Below, in pieces: positions 17,339 through 26,352 of a DNA stretch of 64,000 nucleotides. Origin of the DNA: Thiodiazotropha sp040793985 (GTDB lineage: Bacteria > Pseudomonadota > Gammaproteobacteria > Chromatiales > Chromatiaceae). The translations under genes were made by a program, and so were the position numbers. The notes beneath the pieces are model-generated. The model worked only from the letters and a program-made list of their open reading frames with translations, searched no databases and had not been told where the DNA came from. The stretch's first letter is position 1; each line of letters starts with the position of its first letter. The stretch is from positions 89,962-153,961 of the forward strand of contig JBFNJI010000013.1 in the NCBI GenBank assembly GCA_040793985.1. Direction: 5' to 3'.

Positions 17339-17983
17339 ATGTGTGAAAATCCCTCTCCCGCTCGAAACAACCGTCCGGTACCACCCGGTCCGTCTCCCGA
17401 TGTCCCCCATGCGGGCTTCAGATCGGCCCAACCCGAAGGGGCGGCGGCTGCACCTGCACAGCCAGGCCCTACCCTGGTGGGCTGGCCGAGACAACTGACC
17501 TGGAGCGATTTCAGCGATATCCAAAACCGCCCTGCCGGTGAGTCGGAGGACGCAAGAATCTCGATGGGGTTTCGTCCCGGTAGGCTAAGGATTGTGCAGG
17601 ATGGTACCGAATACCGATTTGGCGAGATGGAGTTCAACATGGTTTTGAACGCCGCGGGCTCGTGGGTCGTTGTCTCGGGGAAAACGGATCAACTGCTTGC
17701 CCATGAACAGGGACATTTCGATATCGTCGGTCTCTGTTACAGGGATCTGGTAGCGGATGCCGGTCGTCTGCGGGGAGGTTCGCGTAACCGGCTGGTGCGT
17801 GAAATGCGCCGGCTCATGGCAGATGCCGATTCACGTGCGGAGAGCCTGACCCGGGAATACGAGATCCAAACCGAGCATGGGCGTAACTCGGCGAATCAAC
17901 TGGCCTGGCAGAACCAGATCGCAGCATGTCGTCGATCCGGTGCTCCATTGACTGCGCCGCCCGGCTTGGCGGAGTCTCCCTAA
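17339..17983 (+). CDS. DUF922-like zinc metalloprotease, possible T6SS cargo
   Basis: A 214-residue protein with a Pro/Ala-rich N-terminus (1-45), then a compact domain beginning LTWSDFSDI and holding LLAHEQGHFDIV. His122-Glu123-x-x-His126 is a HExxH zinc site in the form typical of DUF922 secretion-linked proteases; the W-x-DF motif at the start of the domain is also typical. There is no signal peptide or lipobox, so it would be cytoplasmic or exported by a non-Sec route. It lies in line between the first effector module and vgrG2, 83 bases ahead of vgrG2. Effector, effector-processing protease, or unrelated protease are all possible. Confidence 0.65.
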   Translation: MCENPSPARNNRPVPPGPSPDVPHAGFRSAQPEGAAAAPAQPGPTLVGWPRQLTWSDFSDIQNRPAGESEDARISMGFRPGRLRIVQDGTEYRFGEMEFNMVLNAAGSWVVVSGKTDQLLAHEQGHFDIVGLCYRDLVADAGRLRGGSRNRLVREMRRLMADADSRAESLTREYEIQTEHGRNSANQLAWQNQIAACRRSGAPLTAPPGLAESP

Positions 17984-18062
17984 GAGAGAGAAGACAGCTT
18001 TCTGTACACACTGCTGATGAAGACTTTTTTTTTCGCTATGCTTAGTTCATCTGGCAGGAGAG

Positions 18063-19556
18063 TTGGATGGCCTTCACACAGAGCAATCGGCAGTTACAGA
18101 TCAAAACCCCCTTGGGCGCGGACGAACTCTTGATCCTCAAGATGGAGGCACGGGAGGAGTTGGGCCGTTTGTACGAGTTCACGGTGGATCTGTTGAGTGA
18201 CAACGAGTCGATCTCACCGGACGATCTTCTGGGCAAGAAGATGACGGTTGAGATGGACATGGTGAATACCACGAAGCGTTATTTCGATGGTTATGTAAGC
18301 CGCTTCACCCAGGTGGGGCACCTGGCCTATTTCGCTCACTACCGGGCGACGTTGCGGCCCTGGTTCTGGCTGCTGACGCAGACCTCGGACTGTCGTATTT
18401 TTCAGTACAAGACGGTGCCCGATATTGTCAAGGAGGTGTTTGGCGAGAACGGATTCAGTGATTTTGAGGAGCGTCTGAGCGGGAGTTATCGGGAGTGGGA
18501 GTATTGTGTTCAGTACCGGGAGACCGATTTCAATTTTATCAGCCGGCTGCTGGAGCAGGAGGGCATCTACTATTTTTTCAAGCACGAGGCGGGCAAGCAC
18601 ACACTGATTTTATGTGATGACTACAGTTCACACAGTGTGCTTGAGGCCTATTCGGATATTCCCTATTTACCGCCCACGGAGACGGGGTCGAGCCGCTGGC
18701 GGGACTATATTCATAGCTGGAGGTTCAGCAAGTCGGTGCGGCCGGGCAAGTATGTGCACACCGATTACGATTTCAAGAAGCCGAAGTCGGATCTTTCGAC
18801 GAATGCGCTGCAGCCGCGCAGTCATGCCTATGCGGAGTATGAGATCTACGACTATCCGGGGGAGTACGAGGTGCCGCCGGACGGGGATAATTACGCCAGT
18901 CACCGGATTCAGGAGCTTCAGGCGGGACACGAGGTTCTGGAGGGGAAGGGTAACGCACGGGGTGTGACCACGGGCGGTCTGTTCAGCATGACCGATCATC
19001 CGCGTGGGGATCAGAACCGGGAGTATCTGGTTACCGGTGCGAGTTATGCGCTGCACTCCGATGCCTTCGAGTCGGTACCAGAGATTATGCAGGGGCCGTT
19101 GTATGTGTGCGAGTTCAGCTGCATGGACAGCAAGGAGAGTTTTCGCACGGCGCGGAGCACGCCGAAGCCGATGGTGCAGGGTCCGCAGACGGCGGTGGTG
19201 GTGGGTCCGGCGGGGGAGGAGATCTATACCGACGAGTATGGTCGGGTGAAGCTGCATTTTCACTGGGACCGTTATGACAGCCGGGATGAGAACAGTTCCT
19301 GCTGGGTCCGGGTGGCGCAGGTCTGGGCGGGGAAGAACTGGGGAGCGATGCATATCCCGCGGATCGGTCAGGAGGTGATTGTCGATTTTCTCGAGGGTGA
19401 TCCGGACCGGCCGATCGTGACCGGTCGGGTCTACAATGCGGACCAGATGCCGCCCTACGGGCTTCCGGCGAACATGACCCAGAGCGGGATCAAGAGCCGC
19501 AGCACCAAAGGCGGCTCCGGCGACAATTTCAACGAGATCCGCTTCGAGGACAAAAA
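18063..19556 (+). repeat. 1,494-bp direct repeat, copy 2 (5' part of vgrG2)
   Basis: Partner of 12905-14398 at a constant offset of 5158. The two repeats enclose the protease effector, both immunity candidates and the DUF922 gene, so recombination between them could delete or amplify this 5.2-kb cassette and create a vgrG1/vgrG2 hybrid. Confidence 0.93.
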
Positions 19557-20229
19557 AGGCAACGAGCAAGTCTACGTTCATGCCGAGAAGAACCAGGACA
19601 ACATCGTCGAAAACAACGAAACCACCAGTGTCGGCAATGATCGAACGGAGAGTGTCGGACACGATGAGTCCATTACCATCGGCAACGACCGCACAGAGTC
19701 GGTAGGCAACAATGAATCAATCACCATAGGTGTGAACCGGACAGAATCGGTTGGCAGCAACGAGAGTGTCTCGATCGGCAGTAACCGATCCGTGAATATC
19801 GGCAGTAACAAGTCAGAGACAGTCGGGGCGAATAAAACCGAGACCATAGGCGCGGCGAAGGCGCTGACTATCGGTGCAGGCTATCAGGTGAGCGTCGGTG
19901 CCAGCATGAACGAAACAGTGGGTGCATCCAAGTCGATGCAGATAGCCTCCGGCTTGAGTGAAACGGTGGGGTCTGATCGCGCTGTCAGCGTAGGAAAAAA
20001 TCAGGCAACAACAATTGGTGACAGTGACACCCTCACCGTGGGCAAGAACCTGGTAATCGAGGCGGGGGACTCGGTAACGATCAAGACAGGTAAGGCGTCG
20101 ATTACCATGAAGAAGGACGGAACCATCGCAATCCAAGGCAAGGACATCACTGTTAAGGGATCGGGCGGAGTGAATGTGAAAGCGAATAAGAACGTGATTA
20201 TCAAGGGTAAGAAAATCCTGCAAAACTAG
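18067..20229 (+). CDS. vgrG: T6SS spike protein VgrG, copy 2 (TssI)
   Basis: A 720-residue VgrG with the same gp27-like and OB-fold modules as copy 1 (residues 1-about 497 identical). The needle is different: repeated SVGNDRTESVG and SIGSNRSVNIG units, then a C-terminal beta-helix with VIEAGDSVTIKTGKASITM and a basic end VIIKGKKILQN. This tip is probably matched to the DUF4150 protein downstream rather than to the PAAR protein of cassette 1. It has a GGAGAG ribosome site nine bases upstream. First gene of a cassette with closely spaced genes to 26528. Confidence 0.96.
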   Translation: MAFTQSNRQLQIKTPLGADELLILKMEAREELGRLYEFTVDLLSDNESISPDDLLGKKMTVEMDMVNTTKRYFDGYVSRFTQVGHLAYFAHYRATLRPWFWLLTQTSDCRIFQYKTVPDIVKEVFGENGFSDFEERLSGSYREWEYCVQYRETDFNFISRLLEQEGIYYFFKHEAGKHTLILCDDYSSHSVLEAYSDIPYLPPTETGSSRWRDYIHSWRFSKSVRPGKYVHTDYDFKKPKSDLSTNALQPRSHAYAEYEIYDYPGEYEVPPDGDNYASHRIQELQAGHEVLEGKGNARGVTTGGLFSMTDHPRGDQNREYLVTGASYALHSDAFESVPEIMQGPLYVCEFSCMDSKESFRTARSTPKPMVQGPQTAVVVGPAGEEIYTDEYGRVKLHFHWDRYDSRDENSSCWVRVAQVWAGKNWGAMHIPRIGQEVIVDFLEGDPDRPIVTGRVYNADQMPPYGLPANMTQSGIKSRSTKGGSGDNFNEIRFEDKKGNEQVYVHAEKNQDNIVENNETTSVGNDRTESVGHDESITIGNDRTESVGNNESITIGVNRTESVGSNESVSIGSNRSVNIGSNKSETVGANKTETIGAAKALTIGAGYQVSVGASMNETVGASKSMQIASGLSETVGSDRAVSVGKNQATTIGDSDTLTVGKNLVIEAGDSVTIKTGKASITMKKDGTIAIQGKDITVKGSGGVNVKANKNVIIKGKKILQN

Positions 20230-20298
20230 ATCTCATTTGATGCGTCTGAAACATCGGCTCAACAGTCGACCATTTCAACTGGAGAGGAGACTACTGGC

Positions 20299-20775
20299 AT
20301 GACTGATTTGATTGCGGACGATCAATCGCGGCAGCAGAACGATCTGTTCAAATCCCGATTGGATGGTGTTGTTATCGGTGTGCTGGTTGGACTGAACGAG
20401 CAGCGCCAACCGCTGGTAGCCTTTCCCGGCAACCCGAGGAGTGAAAGTACGGTTGCCAAATCGACCATCCAATTCAGTGCAGAGGATATTGGTTTCGAAG
20501 TGGCCCTGTTGTTCGAGAATGGAGACCCGCTGCTACCGATGGTGATCGGGCGCATCCAGAATCCAGATCGCGCTACCGCGGAAACGTCACAGATAGAAGC
20601 AGATGTGGATGGCGAACGGCTGACCCTTGCCGCCAATCGCGAGATTGTTCTGAAATGTGGCAAGGCCAGCATCACCCTCACCAGGTCCGGGAAGATAATC
20701 CTCAGAGGCAACTATCTGTTGAGTCGTTCATCGGGCGTCAATCGCATCAAGGGTGGTTCCGTGCAGATAAATTGA
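20299..20775 (+). CDS. DUF6484-like T6SS cassette protein
   Basis: A 158-residue protein. It starts with a VIGVLVGLNEQRQPLVAFPGNP segment (in part), typical of the short DUF6484 family found after vgrG genes, followed by a beta-rich region RLTLAANREIVLKCGKAS that resembles the DUF2345-type end of VgrG (compare KTGKASITM in vgrG2). It may sit on or cap the spike or help load cargo. It begins 69 bases after vgrG2 and its stop lies one base before the next ATG. The name is from memory; no enzymatic motif is present. Confidence 0.7.
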   Translation: MTDLIADDQSRQQNDLFKSRLDGVVIGVLVGLNEQRQPLVAFPGNPRSESTVAKSTIQFSAEDIGFEVALLFENGDPLLPMVIGRIQNPDRATAETSQIEADVDGERLTLAANREIVLKCGKASITLTRSGKIILRGNYLLSRSSGVNRIKGGSVQIN

Positions 20776-20776
20776 T

Positions 20777-21889
20777 ATGGATCTGCTCAACGCCACACCA
20801 ATGCAGGCAGGTTATACCATGGGATTGCAATCCGATGGCCGCGAGCTGCTTGTGGTGGTTGCGAAAGGTACCTTCAGGATTCCGCAAAGAGGGGAACAGG
20901 CGGACTATTGCGAACAACAAAAACCGCTGGTGGAAGCCGACGTTTTCTCCGGCGAAGCTGGGTTTTCCGCGCCTCTGTACGAGGTCGATTACGCCCCTTT
21001 CAAACGCTACTGCGATGTGCTCCTGCTCGGTAGTGCCTATGCACCAGGCGGAAAACCGACAGCCCGGACCGAAGTGACGCTGAGACTGGGGCCAATATTG
21101 AAATCCTTTGCGGTAACTGGCGATCGCTATTGGGAATCGGGCAATATCGCCATACGTTCCGGATACGCAGGTCTCTTTGACAGAGTGCCAATCAACTATG
21201 ACAGGGCCTTTGGCGGCATCGACGATTTCCATGAAAATGAAAAGAAGCACACTGCCTACATGAGCAATCCCGTGGGTAAGGGTTACCACCTTGAGTTGAG
21301 TAAGGCATTTGTAAACGGTTCTCCGATGCCGAACACGGAGGAGTTGAAACGTCCTGTGACCATGCCCAATGGCCGCTACTCACCGATGGCTTTCGGCCCC
21401 TTGGGCAGGGGGTGGGATCCCCGGCGGCAACTGGCAGGTACCTATGATCAGGAGTGGATAGACAATACCTTTCCCTTTCTGCCCTCGGACTTTAACGTCG
21501 CCTACTACCAATCCGCGCCGACCGATCAGCAGATGCCATATCCCAAGGGAGGAGAGCGTGTGTTCCTGGAAAATCTGACACCGCATGGGCAGACTGCTTT
21601 CACTCTGCCGGAGATAGATGTACCGGTGGTTTTTTTCTATAAAAATGGTGAAAAGCTGAAACAGAAGGCGATGATTGACACGATCGTTCTTGAACCTGAT
21701 GAGGGTCTGTTCACCATGACCTGGCGTGCCACTATTCCGCTGAAGAAAAATATTTTTGAGCTATCCCAGGTTTTGGTCGGCAGGAAATCTCGCGGTTGGT
21801 GGCGTGCCCGTGAACTGGGTAAGACTTATTACCCGTCGCTGGAGCATATGGCACGGGACAAGACGACAGAATCCGTTGAGGAGGATTGA
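20777..21889 (+). CDS. DUF2169-family T6SS effector adaptor/chaperone
   Basis: A 370-residue protein of the DUF2169 type. Recognisable blocks are LLVVVAKGTFRIP near residue 20, FKRYCDVLLLGSAYAPGGKP, the FDRVPINYDRAFGG motif and PMAFGPLGRGWDPRRQLAGTYD (shown in part). Such proteins accompany vgrG and DUF4150/PAAR toxins and are thought to act as loading factors. The stop overlaps the next start by TGATG, so translation is coupled. No signal peptide or catalytic motif is seen. Confidence 0.85.
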   Translation: MDLLNATPMQAGYTMGLQSDGRELLVVVAKGTFRIPQRGEQADYCEQQKPLVEADVFSGEAGFSAPLYEVDYAPFKRYCDVLLLGSAYAPGGKPTARTEVTLRLGPILKSFAVTGDRYWESGNIAIRSGYAGLFDRVPINYDRAFGGIDDFHENEKKHTAYMSNPVGKGYHLELSKAFVNGSPMPNTEELKRPVTMPNGRYSPMAFGPLGRGWDPRRQLAGTYDQEWIDNTFPFLPSDFNVAYYQSAPTDQQMPYPKGGERVFLENLTPHGQTAFTLPEIDVPVVFFYKNGEKLKQKAMIDTIVLEPDEGLFTMTWRATIPLKKNIFELSQVLVGRKSRGWWRARELGKTYYPSLEHMARDKTTESVEED

Positions 21890-22923
21890 TGGGGTTGCCA
21901 TTGGCGATAACCGCAACGGGGTTGGTGACAGGTGTTGGCTTGAGTGCGCCAGCTACCTGTGCCGCCATCCGCTGCGCCATCGATAATTTTCAGGAGACCC
22001 GCTTCATGGATAGCGGCGGTGAATGGATTATGGGCTGTGAGGTGCCGATGGAAAAACCATGGCGAGGGAAAGTCAAGCTTCTAAAAATGGCTGCGGCAGC
22101 AATTACTGAAGTCCTTCAGAGCTATACTGAAGTGGATACCACAGAAATTCCGTTGCTGTTGTGCCTTGCTGAGCATTCCCGCCCAGGTCGGATTATTGAT
22201 GATGATGCCCAGTTTTTTCTTGACCTACAGGATGAACTGGGATTTCAGTTCAACGATCAATCCTTGGTTATAGCTGCAGGGCACGTCTCGGTAGCGATTG
22301 CTTTCAAACATGCTAGGGAATTGATACATCAGCAGGGTGTGAAGCATGTCATCGTGGCTGCCAGTGATACGATGCTGGTTGCATCGACATTGGTTCAATA
22401 TGAAGAGAATGAGCGCTTACTGACCAGTAATAATTCAAATGGTTTTATTCCTGGCGAAGCTGGTGCAGCAATTTTCTTAGAGTCAGGTGCCATGATGAAG
22501 TCACGCGGATTTCTCAGTTGTGAAGGCATTGGTTTCGCAATTGAAACTGCACATATCGATTCCGAAGAACCATTAAGAGCTGAAGGATTAACGAAGGCTA
22601 TCAAGGAATCACTTCAGGATGCAGGCTGTGAAATGAGTGATCTCGATTTTCGTATTACGGATCTCTCCGGTGAACAGTACTATTTCAAGGAGGCAAGTCT
22701 TGCACTTAGTCGTACGTTACGTCAACGCAAAGAGGAGTTTGATATCTGGCATCCCGCAGATTGTGTTGGAGATGTGGGTTCGGCTCAGGGGTTAGTCATG
22801 TTATCTGTATTGAAAGCGGCATGTGAAAAAAACTACTCGAAAGGTAATGGTATATTTGCACACATGGGTAACGACGATGGAAAAAGATCGTCAATGGTCT
22901 TTTTCTGGAAAAGTGGAGATTAG
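21889..22923 (+). CDS. Thiolase-fold, ketosynthase-like T6SS cassette protein, apparently lacking the catalytic Cys
   Basis: A 345-residue protein with the outline of a beta-ketoacyl synthase: start LPLAITATGLVTGVGLSAPATCAAI, a nucleophile-elbow region AAGHVSVAIAFKHA, NGFIPGEAGAAIFLES (parallel to the KAS GFVxGEGAG block) and DVGSAQGL near the end. In an enzyme the elbow has Cys; here I read Ala-Gly-His, and the two active-site His motifs are also not conserved. It is thus likely a structural or cargo-handling relative and not a lipid-synthesis enzyme. Such genes occur in the P. aeruginosa vgrG1b cluster between DUF2169 and the PAAR toxin. I chose ATG 21889; a TTG three bases earlier is possible. 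Confidence 0.8.
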   Translation: MGLPLAITATGLVTGVGLSAPATCAAIRCAIDNFQETRFMDSGGEWIMGCEVPMEKPWRGKVKLLKMAAAAITEVLQSYTEVDTTEIPLLLCLAEHSRPGRIIDDDAQFFLDLQDELGFQFNDQSLVIAAGHVSVAIAFKHARELIHQQGVKHVIVAASDTMLVASTLVQYEENERLLTSNNSNGFIPGEAGAAIFLESGAMMKSRGFLSCEGIGFAIETAHIDSEEPLRAEGLTKAIKESLQDAGCEMSDLDFRITDLSGEQYYFKEASLALSRTLRQRKEEFDIWHPADCVGDVGSAQGLVMLSVLKAACEKNYSKGNGIFAHMGNDDGKRSSMVFFWKSGD

Positions 22924-22928
22924 AGTAG

Positions 22929-24026
22929 ATGGCAAATAACGTGTTTGCCAATGGAAGGGAAATTTCATGCAAGAAAGCGGATGGTAAATCGATTTGCGCC
23001 TTCCCCGATGTTGCCATGACACCACCTGAGAATCCGGCTACACCCCCAGGAGTTCCAGTACCATACCCAAATACAGGTTTTGCAAAAGACACTACAGGTG
23101 GAAGCAAAAAGGTTAAAATTACTGGTAAAGAGATAATGCTCAGAAACAAGAGCTACTATAAGACCAGTACCGGGGATGAAGCTGGATGTGCTGCAAAAAA
23201 AGGAATAATCAGCAACAAAATCAAAGGCAAGATATATTTCAAAAGTTGGTCTCATGATGTAAAGATAGAAGGTAAGAATGCAGTACGTCATCTTGATGTG
23301 ACAACACACAATCATGCGTCAGAAGTCGCTAATGAAAGCATACCTTGGCCGAATATAGACACTTCTGCATTTGGCAAGATTGAAAGTTGCAAGGCAGACA
23401 AACAAGCCATGGAAGAGGCATGCAGTGATGGTAAACCTGAAACCAAATGTCCAGGTATTCTTAGTACTCCAAAAGGCCAGCAACGTGCTGCACATGGGAC
23501 TACCTTGGCCGCACAAAAAGCAACAGCGGAAGCTGAAGGAAGCGAGTGTGTAAAGAAGTCACGCTGCTATTTGAGGCCATATATCCCAAATAGCAGTGAA
23601 GATGGGTGCTGTCCCGGCCAAACCGGCCATCATATTCCACCAAAGGCTTGCTTTAAAAAGAGTGGAAAGTATCAAAATGGCTACAGTTCATCGAAAGCAT
23701 TGTGTATTTGTATGGAAGGTATGAACCAGCATGCAGGCTCCCACGGAAAAAACCACGCGGCTATAGAATACCTAGCTGAGAAAAAAAATATCTCTCCAGG
23801 TGATTCTTGTGACTTAAAGGAGTACAACAGTTTATGCGCTGCAACAGTTGCGGCCCAAACAGGTTGTAGCAAGCAATGTATTGAGGATCAGCTGAACAGC
23901 AGTTTGGAAGGGAAAAATATTTCAGAGGTAGAGCATGTTGATACAAACAGTAGTGCTGACCTCTCAGACTCGTTTAAGAATGATATCCTCAAGAGTGCCA
24001 GTCAAGAATCATCAGTAGCACGTTAG
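22929..24026 (+). CDS. DUF4150 (PAAR-like) protein with C-terminal GHH-type nuclease domain, Tse7-like effector candidate
   Basis: A 365-residue protein. Residues 1-about 110 match the DUF4150/PAAR-like tip (NNVFANGREISCKKADG; AFPDVAMTPPENPATPPGVPVPYPNTG in part). The C-terminal part has GQTGHHIPPKACF with Gly233-His234-His235 and a later MNQHAGSHGKNHAAIEYLA, which fits the GHH2 class of HNH/EndoVII-like toxins. It is Cys-rich (CCPG, CICM, CSKQC), so metal or disulfide stabilisation is possible. P. aeruginosa Tse7, a DNase, has the same DUF4150-GHH2 layout and neighbours (established knowledge). Toxin activity here is inferred from motif and synteny. Confidence 0.82.
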   Translation: MANNVFANGREISCKKADGKSICAFPDVAMTPPENPATPPGVPVPYPNTGFAKDTTGGSKKVKITGKEIMLRNKSYYKTSTGDEAGCAAKKGIISNKIKGKIYFKSWSHDVKIEGKNAVRHLDVTTHNHASEVANESIPWPNIDTSAFGKIESCKADKQAMEEACSDGKPETKCPGILSTPKGQQRAAHGTTLAAQKATAEAEGSECVKKSRCYLRPYIPNSSEDGCCPGQTGHHIPPKACFKKSGKYQNGYSSSKALCICMEGMNQHAGSHGKNHAAIEYLAEKKNISPGDSCDLKEYNSLCAATVAAQTGCSKQCIEDQLNSSLEGKNISEVEHVDTNSSADLSDSFKNDILKSASQESSVAR

Positions 24027-24035
24027 GAGGCCATT

Positions 24036-24950
24036 ATGGAAAAAGAAGGTTGGTTATTTCTTTGTGGATGTGCGCCATTTCTTGATCTTGTATTCTGTGC
24101 TCGAGAAAAAGAGGAGTTGGCGGATGAGAATGTTGTGGCAAGTGCATTCTATGCTTGGGACGAGCAAAAGTCAGATCCAGATAAGAGATGGATGGTATAC
24201 AATATGGTTGTTAATTGGCGTGCTCAAGGTATAGCTACCATAAAGCCACACGGGAGTATACGAACAACCGTGGCTATAGGCAGTCATGGACAGTATTTTG
24301 AGGTAGAACCCGAGTCACTCACAAAATCTGAAGGAGCGATTAAAAAGAGTTCAATTATATTACGCTGCATTGCCTCTGTCGATAATGTGATCTTTGCAGC
24401 AGGAATGGGACGCTCGGTTTTTATACGTGAATCACTGGGTGAATGGCGTGAGTTTGGGCCTGGTAATTCCGGCAGTGACGGAGATCGTATAATTGGGTTT
24501 GAAGCAATTGATGGCTTTGCTCCAGATAATCTTATAGCAGTCGGTTGGCAGGGAGAGATATGGAGTTACTCAGAAGGAAAATGGACACAGATCACAAGTC
24601 CGACGAATACAAACTTAAATGCAGTTTCATGTGCGCCAGATGGTACTGTCTATTCGGTTGGTGACAATGGGATAATGGTGATCGGCAAAGGTGATCAATG
24701 GGAAGTTGTTGATACGGGGCGTAGCGAGAATCTGCAGGCTGTTTCTGATTTTGCTGACGAGGTCTTTGTTGCTACCGATTTTAGGATCTTGAAGTTGACA
24801 GATGACGGGCTGGTTTCAGAACAGCGTTTTCAGGATGGAGATGAGCCCGCCACTTGCCTCAGTTTGTTTAAGACCGAAGGTGGTCTCATGGCCATGGGGC
24901 CCAAGGATCTATTCCGCTTTTCTGACGGCATATGGAACAGAATCATTTAA
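24036..24950 (+). CDS. Putative beta-propeller protein, candidate immunity factor to the GHH nuclease
   Basis: A 304-residue cytoplasmic protein with a strong AGGAGG ribosome site, beginning nine bases after the nuclease gene. The central and C-terminal parts repeat short beta motifs with a Trp or aromatic every 40-50 residues (IAVGWQGEIWSYSEGKWTQI, YSVGDNGIMVIGKGDQWEVV, MGPKDLFRFSDGIWNRII, each shown in part), which suggests a propeller of four to five blades. No transmembrane segment or catalytic motif. It occupies the position held by tsi7 in the homologous Pseudomonas locus, so immunity is the most likely role, but the sequence itself does not prove it. Confidence 0.6.
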   Translation: MEKEGWLFLCGCAPFLDLVFCAREKEELADENVVASAFYAWDEQKSDPDKRWMVYNMVVNWRAQGIATIKPHGSIRTTVAIGSHGQYFEVEPESLTKSEGAIKKSSIILRCIASVDNVIFAAGMGRSVFIRESLGEWREFGPGNSGSDGDRIIGFEAIDGFAPDNLIAVGWQGEIWSYSEGKWTQITSPTNTNLNAVSCAPDGTVYSVGDNGIMVIGKGDQWEVVDTGRSENLQAVSDFADEVFVATDFRILKLTDDGLVSEQRFQDGDEPATCLSLFKTEGGLMAMGPKDLFRFSDGIWNRII

Positions 24951-25110
24951 ATACATTGGTTTGGTTATGTGCGCGCACAGAAAAAATAATCACGAGTATA
25001 AGTATAGTGCCTAAATAAGACAAAATTATAAACAATGAATGAAGTAAAGAGAACACAAGGTTATTGACTTTCCATGACTGTGCAAGAGTTAAGTCACATT
25101 TGATGCTTTT

Positions 25111-26352
25111 ATGTTTATAGAACATGTTATTTCTCAACATAGCGAAGAGGCATCGTTCCTCTGGTATATGCGCGATGGCGCAGTAAGAGAGCCACACTAC
25201 AATCTCATTGACCTAAAGGATCTCGAGGAACGTATAAACGGCCATCTCGATGGCTTGCGTATAGCAGGTAGTGCAGCATGGTCGCCCTGCGAGGCAGGGC
25301 TTCAGCAGAAGGAATCTGGTGAGGTATTTACTGCAACTTACATTGCAGTCGATAATGCCAACCATGATTGGCTGGACCAAGTGTTATCGGCGGTCAGTGA
25401 GGCTTCAGAATGCACTAGGGGTGTGGTTTCTGCACTGGGTTGGCTACCAAAAGAAAAACTACATGGGTATGTTGCAAATTGGCTGAATGCAGATGACCCG
25501 GTCCTACAAGAAATTGGATTAAGTGCTTGTGCGGTTCAACGTGTTGACTGCGGTGGTTATCTTGCCAAGTTGCTGCGAGATTCGAACACAGACGTAAAAG
25601 CCAGAGCATTGAGGTGTATAGGTGAAATGCGTCGAAGGGATCTGCTTCCGGCCATTAACGATTACCTGCACGCTGCAGAAACCTCTTGTCGCTTTTGGGC
25701 GGCTTGGTCAGCCACGATGCTTGGTGACGACAATGGATTGTCAATACTACAGTCATTCTATGAAATTGAGGATGAATTTCAGCAGCGCTCTCTGTCATTG
25801 GGATTGCGAGCCATGGAAAAGGGGTCAGCTGTCAACTGGGTAAGAGAGCATACAAAGAAATCCGGCTACGAACGGCCCATCATAGAGGCAACAGGAATTG
25901 TCGGTGACCCAGTGACAATACCTTGGCTGATATCTCTGATGCAGAAACCGGAATACAGCCGTCTGGCTGGGGAATCATTCGCCTTGATAACGGGAGTTGA
26001 CCTGGCGTACGAGGATTTGGACGGCGATCAACCTGAAGGATTCGAGACCGGTCCAACTGAAAATCCAGAAGACGAGGATGTGGCTATGGACCCGGATGAA
26101 GAGCTCCCTTGGCCCGATTATCAAAGGGTATCCGATTGGTGGAGTCAGAACGAAGCAAGGTTTACTGCCGGGGAACGTTACCTCTGTGGCCTTCCGATCA
26201 CACCTGATCAATGCCTGAATGTGCTAAAAAACGGCTACCAACGACAACGCCGAGCGGCTGCTCTCGAGTTGGCTTTGATTAACAAGAACGAACCCCTGTT
26301 CAACTGTTCCGCCACTGCTAGGGAGCAGATGCGGCTGTTGGGAATGGTGTGA
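25111..26352 (+). CDS. HEAT-repeat protein of the TIGR02270-like T6SS-associated family
   Basis: A 413-residue protein with HEAT-like helical repeats in the centre (GYLAKLLRDSNTDVKARALRCIGEMRRRDLLPAINDYL, seen in parts; later GIVGDPVTIPWLISLM). The C-terminal WPDYQRVSDWWSQNEARF and GERYLCGLPI are family signatures that I associate with TIGR02270, found beside vgrG/PAAR toxin modules. Function unknown; a scaffold for cargo or immunity is possible. Gap of 160 bases to the previous gene, so it may have its own promoter; the next small gene overlaps its stop. Confidence 0.72.
   Translation: MFIEHVISQHSEEASFLWYMRDGAVREPHYNLIDLKDLEERINGHLDGLRIAGSAAWSPCEAGLQQKESGEVFTATYIAVDNANHDWLDQVLSAVSEASECTRGVVSALGWLPKEKLHGYVANWLNADDPVLQEIGLSACAVQRVDCGGYLAKLLRDSNTDVKARALRCIGEMRRRDLLPAINDYLHAAETSCRFWAAWSATMLGDDNGLSILQSFYEIEDEFQQRSLSLGLRAMEKGSAVNWVREHTKKSGYERPIIEATGIVGDPVTIPWLISLMQKPEYSRLAGESFALITGVDLAYEDLDGDQPEGFETGPTENPEDEDVAMDPDEELPWPDYQRVSDWWSQNEARFTAGERYLCGLPITPDQCLNVLKNGYQRQRRAAALELALINKNEPLFNCSATAREQMRLLGMV

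Noticed and set aside
12905..20229. The twin vgrG genes as part of a mobile element
   Set aside because: No transposase, terminal inverted repeats or target-site duplication are seen. The identical block begins and ends inside coding regions, which fits recombination and not transposition.
21889..22923. Assignment as a fatty-acid synthase enzyme
   Set aside because: The canonical Cys and His residues are not where the fold would put them, and the gene lies in a T6SS effector cassette.
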